Below are positions 55,074-64,000 of a DNA stretch of 64,000 bases, one piece after another. The DNA lies in NCBI GenBank assembly GCA_030512295.1, contig JAULSR010000004.1, forward strand, positions 2,852,001-2,916,000, read 5' to 3'. How positions within the stretch are numbered: position 1 is the stretch's first letter; each line of letters starts with the position of its first letter. The DNA comes from Bombardia bombarda. Lineage: Eukaryota; Ascomycota; Sordariomycetes; Sordariales; Lasiosphaeriaceae. The position numbers were made by a program, and so were the translations under genes. The notes below the pieces were generated by a model. It did not search any database, was not told the origin of the DNA, and saw only the letters and a program-made list of their open reading frames with translations.

Positions 55074-55826
55074 TCAGGGGCGCACAGAAATCGACATGCT
55101 AGTAAACTTCCAGAGCCTAAAGGCAGACAGCGCCGCCATCAAGGCCCAATCGTCGCCAAACTCGCCCGTGGCGCCAGCCCCAAGGAAGTGGACCTTTGCG
55201 ATCTTGGAAAGCGTCATGCCCGAGTTCTCAGACCACGCTGCCACAACCTCGTGGCCATCACTGGCCTCACCTACATCCCTAAGTCCCCGAGAGCCTCCAC
55301 GACCCGTATTATGGTCCGGGCCAAGGCGCACCAACTTCCACCCAAACGCCATACTATCCAAGGCGCGCACCTCAATAGCCTTAGAGATGCGCCACTCAAA
55401 ACTCTCGCGACGCGTCTCCTTGCCTGCTCGGCCCACGTCGAAAGAGAATGTGAAGCGCGAGTTCTTGAGCGTCATGGACACGTCGCTGACCAAGGGCTCG
55501 CGGATGGTCCCTAACTCAATGACGGTGTCGTGTTTCATCACCCCCTCCTTGGTCACGGTGGCCACGACCGGGCCCTTGGGGTCAGCGCCCTCGTGGAGCA
55601 CCATCATGGGCTTGTCGTGGCCCCAGGCTGCATGTCGCTGGATCGTGAAGAGCGGCTGGTTCTCGTGCTCGCCGAGCTGGTACATGGACGAGAACCATTG
55701 CTTGTAGTAGATGTTGAAGGAGCGCGGGAGCCGCTTATACGGCCATGGGTCGCCCGGGGCCGGGGAGCTGCTGTCGTATTCGGGTAGAGTGTTCTCGAAG
55801 GAAGTGTCTCTGGAAGTAGTTGCCAT
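55074..55826 (-). CDS. tubby/LURP-one-like fold protein (putative)
   Basis: A single-exon frame for 250 residues starting MATTSRDTSFENTLPEYDSS. The N-terminal 30 residues are Ser/Pro-rich. The rest alternates short beta-like stretches: RSFNIYYKQWFSSMYQLGEH, PLFTIQRHA, PVVATVTKEGV, RFTFSFDVG, SFEWRISKAIEVRALDS, FGWKLVRL and EVVAAWSEN, with a final hydrophobic helix DDWALMAALSAFRLWKF. This strand order plus a last buried helix is what tubby and LURP-one-related proteins look like, and many fungal hypothetical proteins of this size share it. I assign the fold by appearance only; no catalytic residues are implied. The ATG at 55826 is followed by a normal codon pattern to the stop at 55074. Confidence 0.55.
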   Translation of the reverse strand: MATTSRDTSFENTLPEYDSSSPAPGDPWPYKRLPRSFNIYYKQWFSSMYQLGEHENQPLFTIQRHAAWGHDKPMMVLHEGADPKGPVVATVTKEGVMKHDTVIELGTIREPLVSDVSMTLKNSRFTFSFDVGRAGKETRRESFEWRISKAIEVRALDSMAFGWKLVRLGPDHNTGRGGSRGLRDVGEASDGHEVVAAWSENSGMTLSKIAKVHFLGAGATGEFGDDWALMAALSAFRLWKFTSMSISVRP

Positions 55827-56306
55827 GGCGACGCGTGTAAGTGAGTGTGCAAGTGCAAGTGCAAGGTGTAGGTGTAGGTGTGTAGGTACGAGTGTAAGTA
55901 TGCATTGCGAAAAGCAGGTCGTAAACGTCGCTGAACGGCTGTTATTTATGCTTTGTTTGCTTCATGTCTTGCTTCGTGCCTTGCGTCATGCCTTGGATTT
56001 ATTGGCTGTGCCGGAAAGGCGAGGTCTTTGGGGCGAAGCTATCATAGCTTAGACAAATCGATCGTGCGGTACTTGGATACTTGTATTATCCCATTTAGGA
56101 AAATAGTACCCAAGACCTCCACTTTTAGCTCCAATCATTGTCCGCGTGCTAGCCTAGGTAGACCTAGAGATCTTGTTCCTTCGGGAGCGTCGGTTCAAAT
56201 CCGGCCCACGTCGATGTATTTTTTTTTTTTTTTGGTTCTTGATATTTGTTTATTCCATTTGTCATGGGTCTGGCTAGATGCATAGGTGCATAACCTGTGT
56301 AAACCC
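55827..56306. other. intergenic region with tRNA-like sequence
   Basis: No coding gene. The left part (55840-55900) has AAGTGCAAGTGCAAGGTGTAGG-like short repeats. The right part holds the tRNA-like sequence described separately. Confidence 0.4.
56141..56233 (+). repeat. tRNA-like sequence with Pol III-type T run (possible SINE or pseudo-tRNA)
   Basis: B box GGTTCAAATCC at 56192-56202 lies in a five-pair T-arm (GTCGG with CCGGC). A-box-like TAGCCTAGGTAG lies upstream near 56150-56161, and a variable-arm-like TTCCTTCGGGAG lies between them. The sequence CCCACGTCG ends at 56213 and a 15-base T run (56219-56233) follows, as after a Pol III gene. The 5' acceptor strand that would pair with CCACGTC is missing, so a functional tRNA is unlikely. 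Confidence 0.4.
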
Positions 56307-57521
56307 CTACATTGAGTCCTCCTTCTCAACGTCAACAACCCGTGAACCCGGCTCTGCGACAGCCGTATACTCGGGTGGCGCTTCTCTCGGATTCTCACGA
56401 GCCGAAGCAATGCGCTCTATTATTTCGTCGACATCAATCTCGTACGTGTTTGGACGCGCATCCCCCGACTCAAACTGATAATGCGCGTGCGCAAGCTCGT
56501 AATACCTCAGATCACTTGGTGCTGTCGATGTCTGATGTGGCCTCCAGTAGCCAGAGCTCGCAGAGCCGTCACCTAGGCATTTCCACGTAGTGAATACCAG
56601 GAGCCGCCCCTCAGGCCGACCTGGAGCAACATCAGGCACTATGTTGACGGCATAGTCGGTATCACAGCGTGGGCAGCATCTCCTGGGGCCTGTTAGCGGG
56701 TCTGCATTGCAAAGGGGGTGACAAAGCACGTACAGGGCGTTAAAGGCGATGCTGTCGCGACATCTGCAGAGAACTCCATGTCCGTGGAACAGCGCACACC
56801 GAAGCCGCTTGTGGATGCAGACCTGCCCTGGCAGCAAAGGGGCAGTGTAGCTGTTTAGGGCATGTAGAGGAAGCGAGAAGGTAGTGATTTTGCGGGCTTC
56901 GTCTTCGCTGAAGCGTTGGTGAAGACCAAAGTTGGCCATGTTGGGGATAAGGAAGGGATACTCGTCCTCCCACCGAAGGTGTCCACAGATGGGGTCGGCA
57001 TGTGTCACGATATGACCGATTTCGTAAAAGGTCCGTAGTGTGGCAGTGTGGTTGGGCCCCATCCAAGGCACCCACACATCTTGTTGCCGCATGTTGAGTG
57101 ACCTGTAATCGCGGTTGATTTTGAATCGTGTGAGTGAGAAGCCGCGCCCCGTTGATTGGCCAACGGGTCTTGCGAGGTCGGCAGCCAGTTTTGATGAGGT
57201 AGAAGGGTCGACTTCATGCTGGCACTCTTTATAGCGATGAGTCTTCCAGGCACTGGCAATCGAATCAAGCTCGGGTAGTCGACAACCCCCAGTCTTGGCA
57301 GAACGGCCGAGGGGACCTGGCTCGACGGGACCTGACTCTGGCCATACGTACGACGCTGCGGTAGACTTCTCCCTTTCACCATTGCTTAACCATACTGACG
57401 CCAGAGCGGTCTGCGCTCTTTTCAGCGCAGGTAGGGCGGGGGACATGGCTGCGGATGATGTAGAAGTGAAGGAGAAACTGGATGCACAATTTGTCCAAGG
57501 ACAAGGCATTTTATCTCCCAA
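56307..57521 (-). CDS. conserved hypothetical protein with CPRC-type motif
   Basis: A single-exon frame for up to 404 residues starting MGDKMPCPWTNCASSF. I recognise it only as a widespread fungal hypothetical group. The central part has LCRCRDSIAFNALYVLCH-like helices and Cys/His residues, then the characteristic RRCCPRCDTDYAVNIVPD and RLLVFTTWKCLGDGS, followed by a YWRPHQ segment and a YELAHAHYQFESGD region. The CC..C..C spacing could bind zinc, but that is unproven. The C-terminus is acidic (VDVDEIIERIASA). There is no signal peptide. The N-terminal 90 residues are low complexity, so the true start may be a later ATG. It is divergent from the small region before the collagen-like gene and shows no frame damage. 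Confidence 0.65.
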   Translation of the reverse strand: MGDKMPCPWTNCASSFSFTSTSSAAMSPALPALKRAQTALASVWLSNGEREKSTAASYVWPESGPVEPGPLGRSAKTGGCRLPELDSIASAWKTHRYKECQHEVDPSTSSKLAADLARPVGQSTGRGFSLTRFKINRDYRSLNMRQQDVWVPWMGPNHTATLRTFYEIGHIVTHADPICGHLRWEDEYPFLIPNMANFGLHQRFSEDEARKITTFSLPLHALNSYTAPLLPGQVCIHKRLRCALFHGHGVLCRCRDSIAFNALYVLCHPLCNADPLTGPRRCCPRCDTDYAVNIVPDVAPGRPEGRLLVFTTWKCLGDGSASSGYWRPHQTSTAPSDLRYYELAHAHYQFESGDARPNTYEIDVDEIIERIASARENPREAPPEYTAVAEPGSRVVDVEKEDSM

Positions 57522-57992
57522 CAGATAGAGTTTCGGCCGAGTCAGCTGCTAGATTTGAGTTTGTAGGAGCCGAGGTGCCGGCTAAGGCCACATACCTTCA
57601 AAGTTGTTCAGAGAAACCCCACATGTGAATGTACCGAACCACCATTGCGTCTCTACTCTGCTTCACCATATTGGAGGTGATGAACCCAGACAGCACCAAC
57701 GCGGAGGTGTAGAGTACGACTTTGCTGTCCTCCCCTGACCGCCCGTCCTCCTCCTTGGCAGAGCCCCAGTATGGGGATGCCGCAGATGTCAGAATTAGGG
57801 TCGGATTTTCCAAGCGCTAGCTCCCCAGTCTGGAGACCAGATCATAGCCAGCTAACCAACAGCACATCTTGCCGTACTACAAAGGAATACGAGTGGACAT
57901 AAACCAATAAGCTTGGACAGTGCGACTGTGGCGATCATCCTGCCCACCTGTTGCCAGGTCCACTGGGCACTTTTGATCCAGAAGGACCTTTG
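57522..57992. other. intergenic region
   Basis: No supportable gene. A 71-codon minus frame at 57813-57598 has no recognisable feature. Confidence 0.35.
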
Positions 57993-58703
57993 TTAAAGTG
58001 GTGTGGTCCACTGTAGGGGGGCGGATCCTTTAGGCGGATCGCCTGCGCCCTCGTCGACGGGCGGACGAGGCCGTCGTTTCCCGGGCGTATCCTGGGGCCG
58101 CATCAACAGGAGGGGGTGGGGTGCTGGGGGTACCGGGGGTGCCGGGGGTGCTGGGTCTGCAGCAGGAGACGTTAGCCAGGCCTCGACCTCGGCCAGTCTG
58201 GCCACAGCATCTTGGGCGCCTTGGCTGGCTCGCCGGAATAGCTCCTCGAGGTGTGGGGCCACGGCTGGGACAGGTGCAGTGGCTGGGAAGGATTGGGCCA
58301 AAGCGGCGGCGAAGGCGTTGGCGATGGCGTTGATGGTGGCGGCGTCGATCACTAATAGAAAGAGAAAGACCTGTTAGTTATTTCCCGGATGACTGAAAAG
58401 GTGGGAATGGAGACGGTTCTTTGACATACCGACAGTCTGGACGGCGGCGGGGTCGGCATCTTTCCCAGGAGGTCCCTGGTCTCCCTTGCGTCCATCCTTG
58501 CCATCCTTCCCGGTATCTCCCTTCTCTCCCTGCGGGCCCGGGGGTCCCGTGGCACGGAAAAAAAAATGCAGCACCCCCGTCAATAGGATGCCAAGGGCCG
58601 CAACGACCATTGATCCAAGGGTAAATCTGGCGGAGTCCTACGCCGCCTGATCGGCCAAGGATGGCTGGGTGGTGGTGGGCGTGGGGGTGAGAGTTGACGA
58701 CAT
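57993..58703 (-). CDS. collagen-like (Gly-X-Y) single-pass membrane protein, two exons, early in-frame TAG
   Basis: Exon 1 is 58703-58430, the intron is 58429-58352 (GTATGT donor, CTAAC branch point, pyrimidine tract, CTATTAG acceptor) and exon 2 is 58351-57993; the phase-1 junction keeps frame. From the ATG at 58703 the protein reads MSSTLTPTPTTTQPS, then meets TAG at 58640-58638 (residue 22) where CAG would fit. The next in-frame ATG (58610, residue 32) starts the membrane helix VVAALGILLTGVLHFFF, followed by ten Gly-X-Y triplets (GPP GPQ GEK GDT GKD GKD GRK GDQ GPP GKD), a helical Ala-rich region (INAIANAFAAALAQSF) with EELFRR, and a Pro-rich basic tail. Collagen-like proteins are rare in fungi. 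Starting at the second ATG it would be about 179 residues and type II-like. The function is unknown; a surface or wall role is inference. Confidence 0.65.
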
Positions 58704-59828
58704 TTGGGCAGCTTCAAAAAACAAAAGTCAACAGCTGAATACCTTCGTTCGACAAAGAAAAAAAGAAGATAGAGGTAGAGAGAACACGGACGAGACGAGA
58801 AGTTGTTTGCTCAGAACTGACGCGCTGCGTTCCTGGCTCCTTCCTTCTGAATTCGAAGAAAAGTATTTACTTTACTAATTAGGTAGCTGCGACCTCCGCG
58901 TACCTACCCATGTAGTTCTAATAGCGCCTTCCACATGGACGACATCCACCTTCGCGACTAGTCCGCGCCGATTCCCGGAAGGAAGGAAGCGATATCAAAT
59001 TAGAAGAGGAAACCTGCTAAGGGGGCAGGCACCACCAACCCTTTTCCTCCGGGGGCTTTCACTCCCCACACAAAGTATAGAATAATATGAGTCAAAAAGT
59101 CTGGCGCTCTGCCTAATTTCATATAAGTTTGGATATAATAGTTGGCAAGATAATTATAGATAGGATAGCTCTAAAGAAAAGGGGCTTGGTGCCAGGCGGG
59201 TGCGCACCTCATGTGGGTGCGCGATCAGGGAACTCGGAGAACGCATGCATCACTACGAAATATAGTTTAATGCTTTGACGATAGATGAAATAATATTTTA
59301 ACATTGCACTTGCAATGAACTTCTATATAAATGTATCGTGTAGTGATTAGTTTCATCGCGCAGTAGTTGACAATTTGATTCGATGAAACCGGTAGTTAGG
59401 TAGGTAGTTACAGTGCCCCATAGCAATCTCTTTTATTTCGTCAAATTTGGATCATCTCCGTTCAAGAAACTGAACATACCCTTGTCCCTTCTCCTTTAGA
59501 CGGCATAGTGATACTAGCTACACCACGTCAATAACAGAAATGGCTTGAAGTTGCTTGATGTAGCTGGGAAACACCGCATTGTTGCTGGGTTACAATACTG
59601 GATTGATGCGTGACGAATGACTAGATAGATGCTGCAATGATCAGGGCCGCCGGGACCGGGCCAGCCCCAGTGCGTTTTTCTCACAGCCAAGAAGATGGTG
59701 ATGTTCGAGGTCGATGACTAAGAACTACTGCCACCAGCCCACCAGCCCAGAGGGCAAGCAGCGGCCAAGGCCAGGGCGAGGGGGCAAACAAACTATATGT
59801 ATCAAATCGAATTCCATGCAATTCAACG

Positions 59829-59930
59829 TCTGGTGTAAAGGTAACACATCACACCTAAATCTATTACGTCGAGTCTGCTGCTACGATGTGGTCCGGTAGG
59901 TCCCATGTTCGAACCACAGGCTGGCGGTTT
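59829..59930 (+). repeat. pseudo-tRNA / SINE-head-like sequence
   Basis: A-box-like TGGTGTAAAGGTAACAC forms a perfect four-pair D stem (GTGT with ACAC). TCACA can pair with TGTGG as an anticodon stem with a roughly 33-nt loop, as if intron-containing. B-box ATGTTCGAACCAC lies at 59906-59918. The T stem has only about three pairs and no acceptor stem can be formed. It resembles a decayed tRNA or a tRNA-derived SINE head. Confidence 0.4.
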
Positions 59931-60506
59931 AGATGCGGGCTTTTGTGATGGGTGTATCGGTTGCATTGTTGGTTCGGTGACGGTCACAGGTAAGGTCAAT
60001 GGTCACGTAAGCCCTCCTCCTCTCCTCTACACTCCGCTTTCCTCCCCTTTCCTTCCCTCCCCTCTCCTTTCCTCCCCACACCCTCCTTGTAGGTTAGTGC
60101 CTGCTCCCCTCTCCTGCCCCTGCCCCAGGGCAAGCGCCCCCCCTCCTCCTTCTCCTCCGTGCCTCAGGTTAGTTCCCATCCACCCTTCCCTCTGGAGCAA
60201 GCGCTCTCTCTCTCCTTCCTCAACCCTTCCGCCCTTTCCCTCCCTCCCCTGGAAAAGTTTCCAGGGGGGGAAGGAGCAGGGAGGCGAGTGGGAGTGGCGG
60301 AGAGAGGAAGGAGCCAACGACCTTGACCGGACCCTGTGACCTGAACCAACCGCATTGTAGCGGGGACCACTCATTACGAAGTAAGTCCTGCGTCCGAACT
60401 GTCTGTCCTGTTGGGGAGAGAAGGACTGGCTGGACCGCAGAGCGGTGGCGGACTCCGTACCCGGAGTGGGGGCGTGCGATCACCACCCAATTATCTCTGG
60501 GCCCAA

Positions 60507-60600
60507 GGGGTGGGCATGGAATCATCACACCATAAAAACCTTGGCGATAAAATAGATTGTGAGATCTGAGATTCAATTCCTCGGGGCGCTATTTTTTTAT
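60507..60600 (+). repeat. tRNA-like sequence ending in T run
   Basis: AGAT with ATCT forms a stem around TGTGAG. GAGATTCAATTCCTC is B-box/T-arm-like, and GGGCGCTA is followed directly by a T run (from about 60589). It recalls a tRNA-His-like arm, but no acceptor or D stem pairs well. It lies just beyond the 3' end of the kinase gene. Confidence 0.3.
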
Positions 60601-60636
60601 TTTATTAAATAAGATATTCTTTCTATTCGATCTCTA

Positions 60637-63129
60637 TCACCCCTCCCGCCGTACCTCCATCCTCTCCATATAATCCGCACTTAACCGCAAATGTTCCCTA
60701 AAACTCCCAATCAGCCTCTGCAACTCCTCCTTCATCGCCTCTCTACTCCCCAACCCCAGCATCACCTTCGGCTTGGGTGGCTGTGGCATCGAGGGATACC
60801 CAAAGTCCTCCTTCCCCCTCTCTCCTCGTGTCCCCCCAGTGCTGTGCTCCTCCGTCCATGTCGCTCCCTTCTCCGACTCGTCACTGTACGTCCTCGACCC
60901 CAGCACAATCCTCGACAACCGTGGGCTGCGCGTATTACCACCACCACCACCATTACCATCCATGCCACCCCCTTCCTCATCCGAATCCGCCGCCATGATG
61001 GTAAAAGGGATATACATGGACGGCTCCCTGCTATGCATACCAGGACGCACCGAAGAGAAGTATGTGTCCCTGCCACCGCCACCCATCAGGTCCTCGGGCG
61101 TCAACCCACCTCCCAGCTCCAGGTTATACAGCGCAGGCCCGAGATTAATGGGCGAGATCAGCGGCAGTGTCAAGTAGTTGGTCGGCATGCCGGCATCAAG
61201 GTCGATGAGGCTGAGCGCCGAGATGCGCGTTGAGACTTGACGACCGCCTTCCGACAAGCCCTTGTTGCCACTTGTCCCCCAGCGATGCGAAAGCTGCAGA
61301 CTGGTATTGGAGCTGCTGCTGGCGCTGGTGCTAGTGCTACTAGTTCGACTTCTGGTGGTGATGTCGATGGCAATCATGGGGTCACCGATCTGCGACATGG
61401 GCGAGCAGGCAAAGTCTGTGAGGGATACTCCTCCGCCATCAGGACTGAGAGGGCCCCGGGGGGTGGGCGCCATGACGGGGAATGTCCAGTCTTGGGTCTT
61501 GGTGGTGGCAAAGGTCACTGAGAGGCGCTGCTTGCCAGTTATGTTGCTACCAGTGCTGCTGCTGCTGCTGCTGGTGGTGGTGGTGGTGGTGGTGCTCGAT
61601 ACGGATTTAGTCTTTGGCCTGATGGTGTTATTGTTCTTGTTGCTGTCGTCGACGTCGACGTCGGCGAAATAGCTGCTGCTTTGCACCATTGGATCGCTTG
61701 GGCGGCTTGGCGATTCCCGGATGGTGAGATCGTCGAAGCTGGCGCGACGGGCAGGAAGGGTAGTTGATGAACTAGTCTCTGCTGCATTGTAGAAGGCTCT
61801 GGCGTTGTCTTTGTAGTCGGACATGGTGTTCTGGTCAAAGGCCTTCTCTAACGGGGGCTTGATGACGTGCAAGTTGGGTGGGGCGCGATTTCGACGTCGT
61901 CGCTGGCGGGGGAGTTCTGGAAGCCGTTCGAGATCAGGAATGGTGGTGGGCACGTTGATGTGGTTGGGGTCATCAAAAGTAAGCTGGTCGGCTTCTTCCA
62001 TCGTTCCATAATCCCAGCCCTCGTCGTCAGCGATGGCACAAGAGTTGTCACCAAGTGGTCCATGGGCCCCACCGGCACAAAAGAGAGACCGTCTCAGCCC
62101 TCCTTGTCTTTCCCAAATCCTGAAAGCGCCGACAAGTCGAGAAAGACTATCAGTAGGGTGTGTGCGGGCGGTACTGCATATGTAAGGGTGCTTCTGAATC
62201 TCCTCTATCCGGGGCCGCTGAGATGCATCGGGGACCATGCAGAAGGCGATGAGGTCCTTGAGCCTTGCAGAGTATTCATCGCCTTCCAGCCGAGGCGATG
62301 ACTCCCTCAGCTGCGCGCCAAACTGGGTCAGGTCCATGTCTGGCAGAATTGTCGTGGCATTTGGGGGCAGGCCGGTGGCGACTTCGTACGCCATGGACCC
62401 GAATGCCCAGATGTCGACCTCGCTGCCGTATGTCACGTTTGTCTCGAACAGCTCAGGGGCCATCCACTGCAGCGTTCCCGTGATGGTGCTCCTCTTCTCA
62501 AACCTGGTCTTGACGATGCCCGCAACGCCGAAATCGCACAGCTGGACTCCTCCATCCTCAGTGATGAGCACGTTGGCGCATTTGATGTCTCGGTGGATGA
62601 TGCCCTGCTTGTGAACCCAAAAGATGGCGACGGCAACCTCGCGCAGGATGGGGATGATCCACTTCTCAGCCAGCGATCCGGTCGGGTGCATCAAGGTAGA
62701 CACGCTGCCGCCAGCGCAGTACTCGGTCACCATCCACATGGACTGGCCAATAAGCAAAGTGTCGATGACGGTGTTGATGTTCTTTGCGCCGCTGTCGTTC
62801 AGCAGCTTCAAGGTGCTGACCTCTTTGAGGATCTCAGCGAAGGTGTCGCTCTCGCCGGGGGCAGCACTGTCTCCCTCTTCGATGCTCATGATCTTGACGG
62901 CAACTATTTGGCCCTGGCGGGGGCCCTTTGCCTTGTAAACCCGGCCAAAACTGCCTTTGCCAATCAGCTCAGAAAGTCGGTATGGTGGAGGCTCTTTTCC
63001 AGCATGAGCGCATTCCTTCTCGGCCATCCACTGCATCTCCATGGCATCCTCGACTGCTCGGAATTTGGCTGCTGATTGGCCCGCTTCGGCCTCGGGTAGC
63101 GGCCCAGCTTCGATCTGCATCAACTCCAT
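60637..63129 (-). CDS. Ste20/GCK-type serine/threonine protein kinase
   Basis: An intronless gene for 830 residues. The kinase domain spans about residues 51-318: glycine loop GKGSFG at 57-62, catalytic Lys79 in VAVK, HRDIKCANVLI with HRD at 179-181, DFG at 199-201, and the Ste20-like GTLQWMAPE with APE at 224-226. All catalytic residues are present. The remainder (about 320-760) is Ser/Thr-rich and disordered, with a Thr/Ser run encoded by a GGT/GCT repeat. The C-terminus ends in a charged helix (MKEELQRLIGSFREHLR) that could bind partners. Fungal germinal-centre kinases act in cell polarity, septation and hyphal growth; which of these applies here cannot be said. No signal peptide or membrane segment was seen. 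The ATG at 63129 is in good context and the first in frame. Confidence 0.9.
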   Translation of the reverse strand: MELMQIEAGPLPEAEAGQSAAKFRAVEDAMEMQWMAEKECAHAGKEPPPYRLSELIGKGSFGRVYKAKGPRQGQIVAVKIMSIEEGDSAAPGESDTFAEILKEVSTLKLLNDSGAKNINTVIDTLLIGQSMWMVTEYCAGGSVSTLMHPTGSLAEKWIIPILREVAVAIFWVHKQGIIHRDIKCANVLITEDGGVQLCDFGVAGIVKTRFEKRSTITGTLQWMAPELFETNVTYGSEVDIWAFGSMAYEVATGLPPNATTILPDMDLTQFGAQLRESSPRLEGDEYSARLKDLIAFCMVPDASQRPRIEEIQKHPYICSTARTHPTDSLSRLVGAFRIWERQGGLRRSLFCAGGAHGPLGDNSCAIADDEGWDYGTMEEADQLTFDDPNHINVPTTIPDLERLPELPRQRRRRNRAPPNLHVIKPPLEKAFDQNTMSDYKDNARAFYNAAETSSSTTLPARRASFDDLTIRESPSRPSDPMVQSSSYFADVDVDDSNKNNNTIRPKTKSVSSTTTTTTTSSSSSSTGSNITGKQRLSVTFATTKTQDWTFPVMAPTPRGPLSPDGGGVSLTDFACSPMSQIGDPMIAIDITTRSRTSSTSTSASSSSNTSLQLSHRWGTSGNKGLSEGGRQVSTRISALSLIDLDAGMPTNYLTLPLISPINLGPALYNLELGGGLTPEDLMGGGGRDTYFSSVRPGMHSREPSMYIPFTIMAADSDEEGGGMDGNGGGGGNTRSPRLSRIVLGSRTYSDESEKGATWTEEHSTGGTRGERGKEDFGYPSMPQPPKPKVMLGLGSREAMKEELQRLIGSFREHLRLSADYMERMEVRREG

Positions 63130-63674
63130 TGTTTCGGTTTGGTATGCGACTGGAAATGGGCAGGATGAGCATCAACTGGACCGATTGAGGTGTGGGTAGA
63201 ATCGATGGGATTGACATTGGCGACTTGGGAGAGAACAAATCATGGCGAGATTGTTACATCTTGGTCGTTCGAGGAAGATGCGCAACGTGCCTTCCTGTCC
63301 CTACTAGTATAGTACGAGTTTTAAATTCAGCTAGCACCAAGCCACCCTCGACCTACATGACATGACGACTCTCGTTAACGGAAGGAACGACCCGCCGGCA
63401 CGCACCGGCCCTGACTCCCGGTCCTTTAGGTCCAAGACAGATGATGCTAGACCCTTCTAGGCTGTTCTAGAGAACAATCGGTCTCTTTTCCGTGTAAATA
63501 TCGCTGCAAATATAGCAACGCTCATTGTCCCTTGAGATCAGCCGGGGTCGCAGCGCAACGACTAGTTGAACCTTATGAGAGACGTTGAGTGGAGGTCGAA
63601 CTCGACGGTTCTGCCCCCTAATTCAGCCCCCTAATTCAAGTGAAGGGAACAACGTTGGGCGATGCGACATGGAG
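63130..63674. other. upstream region of the kinase gene
   Basis: No gene seen. The 400 bases upstream of 63129 are the presumed leader and promoter of the minus-strand kinase. A direct repeat of CCCCCTAATTCA occurs at about 63613-63640. Confidence 0.4.
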
Positions 63675-63971
63675 TTATTTGGGCATCTGAGTAGGAGTAT
63701 CTGGAGACGGAGGAGCCTGGGCGATACCGATGGGAGAACGCAGAGAATCTGGTCCGGGGATAAGAAGACAAAAGATGCCCATATCAGTCCCATGTTGCTC
63801 TAGATTCGTAGCCTCCACGCCCCCACAAACAACGATCGGGCATTGTGCCCAAGACGGATGGCCAATTAATGTGAAGCAGTTGATATCTGTTCTCTCCAGC
63901 ATATCTGTTTGCAATGCAATAATTGAGGGTTTGTTGAGGTGAGATAGGTTGATGTTCGCAATTGGGGTCAT
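63675..63971 (-). other. possible partial exon at the right edge
   Basis: A 98-codon minus frame reads MTPIANINLSHLNKPSI, DMLERTDINCFTLIGHPSW and VVCGGVEATNLEQHGTDMGIF, ending at 63675. It is protein-like but has no recognisable motif. A TAA lies just upstream in the same frame, so any gene would need a splice acceptor close to 63985. It may be the end of a gene beyond the window, or chance. Confidence 0.25.
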
Positions 63972-64000
63972 TGAAGGTTGTAATGGCTGAACATATTAGC

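Larger units (their letters stand above)
58704..60636. other. 1.9 kb AT-rich intergenic region with tRNA-like pieces
   Basis: No coding gene. About 59060-59640 is A/T-rich with many stops. A GTAG run lies at 59393-59410. Two tRNA-like pieces (59829-59930 and 60507-60590) are described separately. A C-rich CCTCC/CCCCT-type block lies at 60010-60260. Confidence 0.45.

Overview
The window is nuclear DNA of a filamentous ascomycete, most likely a Sordariomycete. The evidence is short (50-150 nt) spliceosomal introns with GTRNGY donors and CTAAC/CTGAC branch points, a HET-domain gene, a LaeA-like methyltransferase, a GH10 xylanase carrying a fungal CBM1, a fungal GYF-domain protein and the Medusa developmental regulator. 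I cannot name a genus from the sequence. All identifications are by eye; no database search was run.

Layout. 1-6.5 kb: an accessory block of short, intron-bearing, charged coiled-coil genes of unknown function, two of them intact-looking, one leaving the window at the left edge and two visibly decayed, followed by or embedded in AT-rich sequence. 6.9-14.3 kb: LaeA-like methyltransferase, a four-exon HET-domain gene convergent with it, a DUF7730/F-box-like gene and a dienelactone-hydrolase/NTF2-like gene. 16.5-17.6 kb: secreted GH10 xylanase with CBM1. 18.8-27.8 kb: two conserved genes, a GYF-domain protein and a TTC27/Emw1-like TPR protein, each with an apparent one-base contraction in a homopolymer. 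27.8-44.9 kb: a 17 kb gene desert with no convincing gene. 44.9-47.6 kb: three-exon Medusa (MedA/Acr1/Ren1 family) gene, which the desert precedes. 50.1-60.6 kb: a second accessory region with a decayed minus-strand gene, a MARVEL-type membrane protein with a His/Met-rich tail, a small secreted Cys-rich protein, a 5'-truncated DUF3176-type membrane gene, a tubby/LURP-like protein, a conserved hypothetical, a collagen-like membrane protein with an early stop, and several degenerate tRNA-like pieces that could be SINE remnants. 60.6-63.1 kb: Ste20/GCK-type kinase on the minus strand.

How it fits together. The window alternates conserved genes (methyltransferase, GYF, TPR, Medusa, kinase) with fast-evolving accessory stretches that hold decayed genes, transposon-like fragments and lineage-specific small proteins. 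There is no clear biosynthetic cluster and no intact transposon. The most unusual items are the coiled-coil gene cluster, the collagen-like gene, the Medusa-associated desert, and the homopolymer frameshifts, which may be assembly errors.
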